From: BCD1 sp942492125 | GTDB taxonomy: Bacteria; Bacteroidota; Bacteroidia; Chitinophagales; Saprospiraceae | Assembly (NCBI GenBank): GCA_942492125.1 | Contig: CALODM010000031.1 | Coordinates: forward strand, 558,001 to 622,000 | Direction of reading: 5' to 3' | Length of the DNA stretch: 64,000 bases | In this document: piece after piece, positions 51,374 through 58,797 of the stretch | Layout of the letters: each line of letters starts with the position of its first letter | Position numbering within the stretch: the first letter of the stretch is position 1 | The notes under the pieces: model-generated | Databases searched by the model: none | Told to the model about the DNA's origin: nothing | What the model saw: the letters and a program-made list of their open reading frames with translations, nothing else | Translations under genes and position numbers: made by a program

Positions 51374-51854
51374 ATTTTTCTGATTGACTGCAAAGATATA
51401 AGGAATAGGGGAATAATGGAGCGAGAGCAACCCGCGGTATAATGCAAAGAGTCGTTCCGTTTAGTTGTGTCGGGACGTGCCGGGAGGAAACGGGGCAATT
51501 GAGCAAAAACAGATGTTTGAAAACCAGTTTGATTGACTCAATCAGGACATGATTTTTAGAAAGCAAACCTTTCGCCCAGGACAGGACGAGTCTTTTGTTA
51601 GATTTTGCGAAAAGGGTATCGGCTTTTAATTACGGTCCCGGTAAATTGCTACTTTCTTTTTTTCCATACTTCTATAGTTCCATTCTTTCCCTGATTCCCT
51701 TAAATATTGACCTTAATTTATTGATACTTAGTCCTTTTGTTGGTCAAAATAATATTTTGCACTAAATTTGCGCGCTGAACGAAAAACACTATGGCTTCCC
51801 AATTGGTTAAAGGCGGAGCCATTCTTTTTGTAATAACTTGAAAATCTAGAAATT
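51374..51854. other. Intergenic region upstream of hppA
   Basis: No gene is supported in these 481 bases. The region holds the -7 element of the VWA gene at 51391-51398, a 7-base-arm dyad TGATTGA-C-TCAATCA at 51530-51544 that could bind a regulator, and the hppA promoter at 51736-51770. A 16-codon frame starting ATG at 51791 in the hppA leader is too short to support. No tRNA-like fold was found. Confidence 0.5.
51736..51770 (+). promoter_or_regulatory. Promoter for the membrane pyrophosphatase gene
   Basis: TAAATTTG at 51763-51770 is an exact TAnnTTTG -7 box. A TTTGTTG segment at 51736-51742 provides the -33 TTG (51740-51742) with a spacer of 20 bases. Transcription should begin near 51777, leaving a leader of about 78 bases before the hppA ATG at 51855. 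Confidence 0.6.
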
Positions 51855-54032
51855 ATGAATCTTGCTTACGCTATTCCTGTATTTGGGATTTTAGCCTTAT
51901 TATTTACCTTCATCCGCTCCGGGTGGGTATCAAAACAGGATGCCGGAACTGATCGCATGAAGCGTATCGGAGAGAATATTGCTGACGGTGCCATGGCATT
52001 TCTCAAAGCCGAGTATCGTGTATTGGCGGTTTTTGTTGTGGTTGTTGCCATCCTGTTGGGGTGGAGTGGTAGCCGCACGGAAGATTCTTCCGCTTTGATT
52101 GCTGTTTCATTCATTATTGGTGCAATTTGTTCTGCTCTTGCCGGTTTTATCGGTATGCGTATTGCCACAAAAGCCAATACCAGAACTACAAATGCGGCCA
52201 GGGAGAGTTTGGGCAAAGCCCTTGAGGTTGCTTTTGCAGGTGGTTCTGTCATGGGGCTTGGCGTTGTTGGTTTGGGTGTGCTTGGCCTTGGTTCATTGTT
52301 CTTAATTTACTCAAATATGGACTGGGAACCATTGAGAGTAATCAATGTCATCACTGGTTTCTCTTTCGGAGCTTCTTCCATTGCACTTTTTGCTCGTGTT
52401 GGTGGAGGTATCTATACCAAAGCTGCTGACGTTGGCGCTGACCTCGTCGGAAAAGTAGAAGCAGGTATTCCTGAAGATCACCCGTTGAACCCTGCAACTA
52501 TTGCCGATAACGTAGGGGATAACGTAGGTGACGTTGCTGGTATGGGAGCTGACCTTTTTGAATCATATGTAGGTTCTATCATTGGTACCATGGTACTGGG
52601 AGCCATTTTTATAGAATATAATGAATTTAAAACCGCAGCAGTAGATCTTGGCGGTTTGAATGCGGTAATGTTGCCATTGGTCCTCGCCGGAGTTGGTATA
52701 ATAGCCTCTATCATCGGTACTTTTTTTGTAAAAGTAAAAGACGGTGGTGATCCGCAAAAAGCATTAAACCTGGGGGAACTTATCGCCGCGGTATTGATGC
52801 TTGCAGGAACGTTTTTCGTGGTTAGGTGGATGCTCCCTGAAAGTTGGGTAATCCAGGAAGGAACTGCTAATGCAGGCCTTATTATAACTCCGGTGAAAGT
52901 TTTTGGTGCCGTAATTATTGGTTTGGTTGCCGGTTTAGGTATTGGATATATCACTGAATATTACACCGGAACAGGGACAAGACCTGTAAGAGGAATTGTG
53001 AAACAATCTGTAACTGGTGCTGCAACCAATATCATTGCCGGATTAGGTGTGGGTATGCAATCTACTTTTATTCCTATTTTGATCCTGGCCGCTGCCATTA
53101 TTGGTTCTTACGAGCTGGCTGGCCTTTATGGAATTGCCATCGCTGCTGTAGGAATGCTTTCAAACACAGGTATCCAGTTGGCAGTTGATGCTTACGGTCC
53201 TATTTCTGATAACGCAGGAGGGATTGCTGAAATGGCGAACCTGCCTCATGAAGTTCGTGAACGTACGGACAAACTCGATGCGGTAGGAAATACTACTGCG
53301 GCTATTGGTAAAGGATTTGCGATCGGGTCTGCAGCTTTGACTGCTCTGGCCTTGTTTGCAGCCTTTATGGAAACTGCTAACATCACCTCTATTGATATTG
53401 CCAATCCAAAAGTAATGGCAGGTTTGTTCCTCGGTGGTATGTTGCCCTTTTTGTTCTCTTCTTTGGCTATGGGTGCTGTGGGACGTGCAGCGATGGATAT
53501 GATCCAGGAGGTTAGAAGACAATTCGCCGATATTCCTGAACTGAAGGCTGCTCTTGCTGTAATGCGCAAAAATGGTGAAAAAGATTTTGACCAGTGGAGT
53601 GAAGCAGACCAAAAGACTTTTGATGCTGCTGACGGAAAAGCTGAATACAGCAAATGTGTTGAAATTTCAACGGCTGCCTCTATCCGTGAGATGGTTCTCC
53701 CGGGTATGGTGGCAATACTTTCTCCAATCCTCGTAGGTTTTGCCGGAGGTGCGGAAATGTTGGGTGGCTTGCTGGCAGGTGTTACTACAGCAGGTGTTCT
53801 CATGGCTATCTTCCAGTCCAATGCAGGTGGTGCATGGGATAACGCCAAAAAAATGATTGAAGAAGGTGTTGACATTGAAGGAACCAAATACGGAAAAGGT
53901 TCTGATCCACACAAAGCTGCGGTTGTAGGGGACACTGTCGGGGATCCTTTTAAAGATACTTCAGGACCATCTCTCAACATCTTGTTGAAGTTGATGTCAG
54001 TGGTAGCATTGGTAATTGCACCAATGTTATAA
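51855..54032 (+). CDS. hppA: Membrane-bound ion-pumping pyrophosphatase, potassium-dependent type
   Basis: The 725-residue protein has about 16 membrane helices and the acidic pyrophosphate-site motifs of the family: GGGIYTKAADVGADLVGKVEAG, DHPLNPATIADNVGDNVGDVAG and MGADLFESYVGSI, then later QLAVDAYGPISDNAGGIAEM and KYGKGSDPHKAAVVGDTVGDPFKD. It hydrolyses pyrophosphate and pumps protons or sodium ions outward across the inner membrane. The motif GNTTAAIGKGFAIGSAALT has Ala where potassium-independent enzymes have Lys, and Gly four positions on where they have Thr, the signature of potassium-dependent types. Whether the pumped ion is H+ or Na+ cannot be read with confidence. The gene has its own promoter and terminator. 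Confidence 0.97.
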   Translation: MNLAYAIPVFGILALLFTFIRSGWVSKQDAGTDRMKRIGENIADGAMAFLKAEYRVLAVFVVVVAILLGWSGSRTEDSSALIAVSFIIGAICSALAGFIGMRIATKANTRTTNAARESLGKALEVAFAGGSVMGLGVVGLGVLGLGSLFLIYSNMDWEPLRVINVITGFSFGASSIALFARVGGGIYTKAADVGADLVGKVEAGIPEDHPLNPATIADNVGDNVGDVAGMGADLFESYVGSIIGTMVLGAIFIEYNEFKTAAVDLGGLNAVMLPLVLAGVGIIASIIGTFFVKVKDGGDPQKALNLGELIAAVLMLAGTFFVVRWMLPESWVIQEGTANAGLIITPVKVFGAVIIGLVAGLGIGYITEYYTGTGTRPVRGIVKQSVTGAATNIIAGLGVGMQSTFIPILILAAAIIGSYELAGLYGIAIAAVGMLSNTGIQLAVDAYGPISDNAGGIAEMANLPHEVRERTDKLDAVGNTTAAIGKGFAIGSAALTALALFAAFMETANITSIDIANPKVMAGLFLGGMLPFLFSSLAMGAVGRAAMDMIQEVRRQFADIPELKAALAVMRKNGEKDFDQWSEADQKTFDAADGKAEYSKCVEISTAASIREMVLPGMVAILSPILVGFAGGAEMLGGLLAGVTTAGVLMAIFQSNAGGAWDNAKKMIEEGVDIEGTKYGKGSDPHKAAVVGDTVGDPFKDTSGPSLNILLKLMSVVALVIAPML

Positions 54033-54071
54033 AAACTAATTAGCGTTAAAACGCAGAATGGAATATTCATC

Positions 54072-54108
54072 CGGGCAACTCGATTTTTTCGGGTTGCCCG
54101 TTTTTTTT
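54072..54108 (+). terminator. Intrinsic terminator of hppA
   Basis: CGGGCAACTCG (54072-54082) pairs with CGGGTTGCCCG (54090-54100), with one G-T wobble, around an AT-rich loop, and eight T residues follow at 54101-54108. It lies 39 bases after the hppA stop and directly before the stop of the convergent thioredoxin-like gene. Confidence 0.9.
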
Positions 54109-54445
54109 ACTCGAACTTGAGGCGATAAGGCCTTTCAATGCGCTGTTGTAATTCCCCGACACTGATGCCCCTCGCAAACCGGTAAAATTCCCGTCCTTCA
54201 AAAAATACCAAAATGACAGGAACCGTGAAAACACTATGCCCGGCAGCTATCACAGGACTTTTTTCAACATCCACATAAGCAAAGCTCAGTTTCGGAAAAT
54301 TTTTCTCCAGCATTTGTTCTACCTTTGGACGCAACACCTTGCAAACCCCACAGTTTTGGTGTGAAAAATACAGCAGACCATTATAATCCCCGGGCATCTG
54401 ATCAGGCAAGGGCACACCAACATTATTGTCCTCAGAATATTTCAT
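54107..54445 (-). CDS. Thioredoxin-family protein
   Basis: The 112-residue protein has a thioredoxin fold with the redox motif Cys32-Gly-Val-Cys35 (SHQNCGVCKVLRPKVEQML), the strand FAYVDVEKSP and the cis-proline segment SVFTVPVILVFFEGREF. The usual W-C-G-P-C is altered, with Gly-Val between the cysteines and no tryptophan, so its redox potential or partner range may differ from thioredoxin 1. There is no signal peptide, so it is cytoplasmic. Its gene is divergent from icmF and convergent with hppA. Confidence 0.9.
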   Translation of the reverse strand: MKYSEDNNVGVPLPDQMPGDYNGLLYFSHQNCGVCKVLRPKVEQMLEKNFPKLSFAYVDVEKSPVIAAGHSVFTVPVILVFFEGREFYRFARGISVGELQQRIERPYRLKFE

Positions 54446-54690
54446 GGCAATATTTTGGTTTAAGTTACAACCAAATTTTATTTTTTTTTTTGACCTGCTG
54501 ACTTTAAACAGGAAGTAAAATCTTATTGTTTATCAAAAAAGGAAATCAATCCTAAAACGAAAGTGTTTCCTCAGGCAAGTTTAGCCACAGGGGTTATTTT
54601 CTTGTGGAGACATTACGTATCTTTGCAGCCGGTCAAACCTCCCGGATTCTAAAAAAACTTGGAGGCTTGAACCAAACCAAATTAAAGCCT

Positions 54691-57600
54691 ATGCAAAAAA
54701 TAAAACCATACCAGCCGGCAAACAAAATTCGCATTGTTACGGCTGCTTCGCTATTTGACGGACATGATGCAGCAATCAATATCATGCGCAGAATTCTGCA
54801 AAGCTCCGGAGCTGAAATCATCCACCTTGGCCACAACCGCTCTGTACAGGAAATCGTTAACACAGCCATTCAGGAAGATGTGCAGGGTATAGCCATCACT
54901 TCTTACCAGGGAGGGCACAATGAGTTCCTGATGTATATGTATGACCTGCTCAAGGAAAAAGGAGCCGGCCATATCAAGATTTTTGGAGGAGGAGGAGGAA
55001 CCATCTTACCTTCAGAGATCAAGATGCTGCACGATTATGGTATTGCCCGGATTTATTCTCCTGATGATGGCAGGGAAATGGGGCTGCAGGGAATGATCAA
55101 TGATGTTTTGAAACAATGTGACTTCCCGCTTGGGGCTCAATTGAACGGCGAACTCAAAGCATTTCCTACTCAAAACAAACACATCCTTGCCCGGATGATT
55201 TCGGGCATTGAAAACTTCCCCGAAGAGAGCGAGCAATGGCTCGGAAAAATAATTGAAAAACAGGCGGGAAAAACGAAAATTCCCGTCATTGGCATTACCG
55301 GTACCGGCGGTGCCGGAAAATCGAGCCTCGTCGACGAAATATTACGCCGCTATCTGTTGGATTTTCCCGATAAAACCATCGCTATTCTCTCTGTTGATCC
55401 TTCGAAAAGAAAAACCGGAGGAGCCTTATTAGGTGACCGCATCCGCATGAATGCGGCTAACAATGATCGGGTTTATATGCGATCACTGGCAACCCGACAA
55501 TCAAACCTGGCTCTGTCCAAGCATGTCAAGGGAGCACTTGACATATTGAAAGCAGCAGCCTTTGACCTCATCATTCTGGAAACATCCGGAATCGGGCAAT
55601 CAGATACAGAGATCATCGATCATTCTGATCTGTCCATGTATGTGATGACGCCTGAATACGGTGCTGCCACCCAGTTGGAGAAAATCGATATGCTCGACTT
55701 TGCAGACATCATAGCCATCAATAAATTTGACAAAAGAGGAGCGCTGGATGCGATCAGAGATGTCAAAAAACAATACCAGCGGAACCATCAGCTCTTTGAC
55801 CGGGATGTGGAAACCATGCCGGTTTACGGTACCATAGCCTCCCAATACAATGACCCCGGCACCAACCTGCTTTACTCCAGGCTTATGGACTTTGTTGAAG
55901 AAAAAACAGGCATTGTGTTCGATTCCAGTCTAAAGGTGGAATCCGGAGACAGCGAAAAATTGTATATCATACCCCCCAAACGGGTCCGTTACTTATCGGA
56001 AATTTCAGAAAACAACAGGCGTTATGATGAGTGGGTTAGCCAGCAGGAAGATGTTGCTCGCAGACTCTTTGGGTTGAAAACCTCGATTTATGAACTGGAG
56101 AAACAGGATACCTCTGAATCGAGGGCTGCACTGCAAGGATTGAACAATGCTTACGCAGCATTGGAGCGGAAACTGGATGGTGAGTGTAAAACGATCATTG
56201 AGCAATGGGAAACCAAAAAAGAGGCTTACGCTGCCGACGAATTCATTTATAAAGTGAGAAACCGGGAAATAAGGGTTCCTACTTTCACCAAATCGCTTTC
56301 CCATTCGCGCATTCCAAGAATCTCCATGCCCAGGTTTAAGGATTGGGGAGAAATTTTGCGCTGGGTCCTGCAGGAAAATGTTCCCGGAGAATTTCCTTAT
56401 ACCGCAGGTGTTTTCCCGTTTAAACGCAAAGGAGAGGATCCAACCAGGATGTTTGCGGGAGAAGGTGGCCCTGAACGCACCAACCGCCGATTCCACTACT
56501 TGTCACAAGGCATGCCTGCCAGCAGGTTGTCCACTGCTTTTGATTCGGTAACGCTTTATGGTGAGGACCCTGATTTGCGCCCCGATATTTTTGGAAAGGT
56601 GGGGAACTCCGGGGTGAGTATTTGCTGCCTGGATGATGCCAAGAAATTATACTCGGGTTTTGACCTGTGTAATCCGAAAACATCCGTGTCTATGACCATT
56701 AATGGTCCTGCGGCTACGATGTGTGCCTTCTTTATGAATGCAGCTATTGACCAGCAATGCGAGGTCTATATTCGTGAGAATGGACTGGAGTACCTCGTAG
56801 AAGCAAAACTCAGGGAACTCTACGATGATAAAGGACTGGAAAGACCATCCTATCGCGGAGAAATCCCGGAAGGTAATGACGGACTGGGGCTGATGCTGTT
56901 AGGGGTAACCGGTGACCAAATCCTGGATAAGGATGTTTACCATGAACTAAAAGCGAAAGCCCTTTCCGCCGTAAGAGGTACTGTACAGGCGGATATCCTC
57001 AAGGAAGACCAGGCACAAAATACCTGTATTTTTTCCACTGAATTCTCTCTGAAGCTCATGGGGGATATGCAGGAATATTTCATTGAACGCAATGTCAGAA
57101 ATTTTTATTCCGTTTCGATCTCTGGCTACCACATTGCCGAGGCGGGAGCCAATCCGATCTCCCAATTGGCTTTCACCTTATCCAATGGATTCACTTTCGT
57201 GGAATACTACCTGTCCCGCGGTATGAATATTGACGATTTTGCACCAAACCTTTCTTTCTTCTTCTCGAATGGTGTGGATCCGGAATATGCCGTGATCGGC
57301 AGGGTAGCCAGAAGGATATGGGCCAAGGCCATGAAGTACAAATACGGTGCCAATGACCGGTCTCAAAAGCTTAAATACCACATTCAGACCTCCGGACGTT
57401 CCCTGCATGCCCAGGAAATTTCATTCAACGACATCCGGACTACTCTGCAGGCTTTATATGCCATTTTTGACAACTGTAATTCACTACACACCAATGCCTA
57501 TGACGAGGCCATTACCACACCTACGGAAGAGAGTGTTCGCCGGGCAGTGGCTATTCAGATGATCATCAACCATGAACTGGGGCTGGCTAAAAACGAAAAT

Positions 57601-58074
57601 CCACTCCAGGGGTCTTTCATCATTGAGGAACTTACCGACCTGGTAGAGGAGGCTGTCTTGATGGAATTTGACCGCATTACTGACCGGGGAGGTGTGATGG
57701 GGGCCATGGAAACCATGTACCAGCGGACTAAGATACAGGAAGAGAGCATGTATTATGAGGGACAAAAACTTTCCGGGGAACTGCCCATTATCGGCGTCAA
57801 TACCTTCCTCGGTAAAGATGGTTCGCCAACCATTATTCCAGAAGAAGTCATTCGATCAACAGATGAAGAGAAAAAAGCCCAGATAAAAACGCTGACAAAT
57901 CTTCACAAGGCAATGGACACAGATGCTCAGGAAGCCCTTAATCAGTTACAATTGGCCGCTTTGGAGCACGAAAACATATTTGAGGAGCTCATCGAATGCG
58001 TAAAATGCTGTTCCTTGGGGCAAATCACGAACGCTTTGTACGAAGTTGGGGGGCAATACCGAAGGAATATGTAA
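54691..58074 (+). CDS. icmF: Fused isobutyryl-CoA mutase (IcmF): B12 domain, GTPase and mutase domain
   Basis: The 1127-residue protein joins three parts. Residues about 10-145 are the cobalamin-binding domain, with SLFDGHDAA containing His25 that ligates cobalt, and EIIHLGHNRSV. From about 195 a MeaI/ArgK-type G domain follows, with the P-loop GTGGAGKS (204-211), DRIRMN, ETSGIGQSD and INKFDKRGALD. The mutase domain begins near 560: SRIPRISMPRFKDWGEIL, YTAGVFPFKRKGEDPTRMF and AAIDQQC, where AGVFPF has the Phe typical of isobutyryl-CoA rather than methylmalonyl-CoA mutase. It interconverts isobutyryl- and n-butyryl-CoA, with its own repair GTPase. ATG at 54691 is used; an extension to 54604 would cover the -7 box TATCTTTG at 54618-54625. 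Confidence 0.96.
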   Translation: MQKIKPYQPANKIRIVTAASLFDGHDAAINIMRRILQSSGAEIIHLGHNRSVQEIVNTAIQEDVQGIAITSYQGGHNEFLMYMYDLLKEKGAGHIKIFGGGGGTILPSEIKMLHDYGIARIYSPDDGREMGLQGMINDVLKQCDFPLGAQLNGELKAFPTQNKHILARMISGIENFPEESEQWLGKIIEKQAGKTKIPVIGITGTGGAGKSSLVDEILRRYLLDFPDKTIAILSVDPSKRKTGGALLGDRIRMNAANNDRVYMRSLATRQSNLALSKHVKGALDILKAAAFDLIILETSGIGQSDTEIIDHSDLSMYVMTPEYGAATQLEKIDMLDFADIIAINKFDKRGALDAIRDVKKQYQRNHQLFDRDVETMPVYGTIASQYNDPGTNLLYSRLMDFVEEKTGIVFDSSLKVESGDSEKLYIIPPKRVRYLSEISENNRRYDEWVSQQEDVARRLFGLKTSIYELEKQDTSESRAALQGLNNAYAALERKLDGECKTIIEQWETKKEAYAADEFIYKVRNREIRVPTFTKSLSHSRIPRISMPRFKDWGEILRWVLQENVPGEFPYTAGVFPFKRKGEDPTRMFAGEGGPERTNRRFHYLSQGMPASRLSTAFDSVTLYGEDPDLRPDIFGKVGNSGVSICCLDDAKKLYSGFDLCNPKTSVSMTINGPAATMCAFFMNAAIDQQCEVYIRENGLEYLVEAKLRELYDDKGLERPSYRGEIPEGNDGLGLMLLGVTGDQILDKDVYHELKAKALSAVRGTVQADILKEDQAQNTCIFSTEFSLKLMGDMQEYFIERNVRNFYSVSISGYHIAEAGANPISQLAFTLSNGFTFVEYYLSRGMNIDDFAPNLSFFFSNGVDPEYAVIGRVARRIWAKAMKYKYGANDRSQKLKYHIQTSGRSLHAQEISFNDIRTTLQALYAIFDNCNSLHTNAYDEAITTPTEESVRRAVAIQMIINHELGLAKNENPLQGSFIIEELTDLVEEAVLMEFDRITDRGGVMGAMETMYQRTKIQEESMYYEGQKLSGELPIIGVNTFLGKDGSPTIIPEEVIRSTDEEKKAQIKTLTNLHKAMDTDAQEALNQLQLAALEHENIFEELIECVKCCSLGQITNALYEVGGQYRRNM

Positions 58075-58177
58075 TAAACATTGTATATTTTTTTTAGAAG
58101 ATTGTACTAATCATATGCCGAAAAAAAGCCCTATATTGGGCTATGATTGTATAATACTTTAAAACAAAATCATTACA

Positions 58178-58699
58178 ATGAAAAGTTTATTACGAATTAC
58201 ACTTATTCTCGCCCTGGTCACCGGTGGCTTATCCACCCTGAAATCACAGGATTATTCTTCTTCTGTAGGTTTGAGATTAGGATCACCAATTGCAGCTTCC
58301 TACAAAATGTTCCTTGGTGGCAGCAGTAACGCCATCGAAGCATTTGTCAGCTACAGAAATTATGGCACTACGGTTCTGGGAACCCGCTACGGTTGGACCT
58401 GGATCGGTGTTGGTGCTGCTTACCAAATCCACAAAGACATCCCTTCTGTTGACGGATTGATGTGGTACTTTGGTGGTGGAGCCAGTGTTGTATTTTTCAA
58501 CTATGATGACTATTATGCTGATGATTACGACAACCTTGCCATTGGTATTCAGGGAAATGTAGGCCTGGATTACAAATTTGCCGATTTACCTATCAACGTG
58601 AGTTTGGATTGGGTTCCTACTTTCTACATCAATGGGTTTTACAATGGCTTCGGTGCCGGATATGGCGCCCTTTCCGTAAGATACGTTCTTAAGGATTAA
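58178..58699 (+). CDS. Small outer-membrane beta-barrel protein
   Basis: The 173-residue protein has a signal peptide (SLLRITLILALVTGGLSTLKSQ), then alternating hydrophobic and polar residues that suggest an eight-stranded barrel: SSSVGLRLGSPIAASYKMFL, NAIEAFVSYRNYG, WTWIGVGAAYQIHKD, MWYFGGGASVVFFNYD, LAIGIQGNVGLDYKFADLP and GFGAGYGALSVRYVLKD, ending in an aromatic-containing final strand. It lacks a sorting domain. Such proteins are structural or adhesin-like; the function is unknown. It is transcribed after icmF but with about 100 bases between, and a terminator follows. Confidence 0.85.
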   Translation: MKSLLRITLILALVTGGLSTLKSQDYSSSVGLRLGSPIAASYKMFLGGSSNAIEAFVSYRNYGTTVLGTRYGWTWIGVGAAYQIHKDIPSVDGLMWYFGGGASVVFFNYDDYYADDYDNLAIGIQGNVGLDYKFADLPINVSLDWVPTFYINGFYNGFGAGYGALSVRYVLKD

Positions 58700-58719
58700 T
58701 TGCGCCTTGACAAAAATGA

Positions 58720-58757
58720 AAAACCGTTTGGTGCACAATGCATCAAACGGTTTTTTT
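58720..58757 (+). terminator. Intrinsic terminator after the beta-barrel gene
   Basis: AAAACCGTTTGGTGCA (58720-58735) pairs with TGCATCAAACGGTTTT (58739-58754) with one G-T wobble, and T residues continue to 58757. It starts 21 bases after the stop and may also serve the convergent repeat-protein gene. Confidence 0.88.
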
Positions 58758-58797
58758 ATGGAAGTTTTTAAAACAAGGTCAAAATATCCGTTAAGGT

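Noticed and set aside
51791..51841. 16-codon frame starting with ATG in the hppA leader
   Set aside because: It is too short, has no recognisable plan and no sign of being an attenuator with paired hairpins.
52478..52954. Minus-strand frame of 158 codons
   Set aside because: It is another antisense shadow of hppA with low-complexity Pro/Thr/Ile sequence and no family features.
53246..54070. Minus-strand open frame of 274 codons
   Set aside because: It is antisense to hppA, whose conserved motifs are continuous there, so it is a shadow of a strongly biased coding sequence.
58127..58142. Hairpin AGCCC-TATATT-GGGCT after icmF
   Set aside because: The stem has only five base pairs and no T run follows, so it was not called a terminator.
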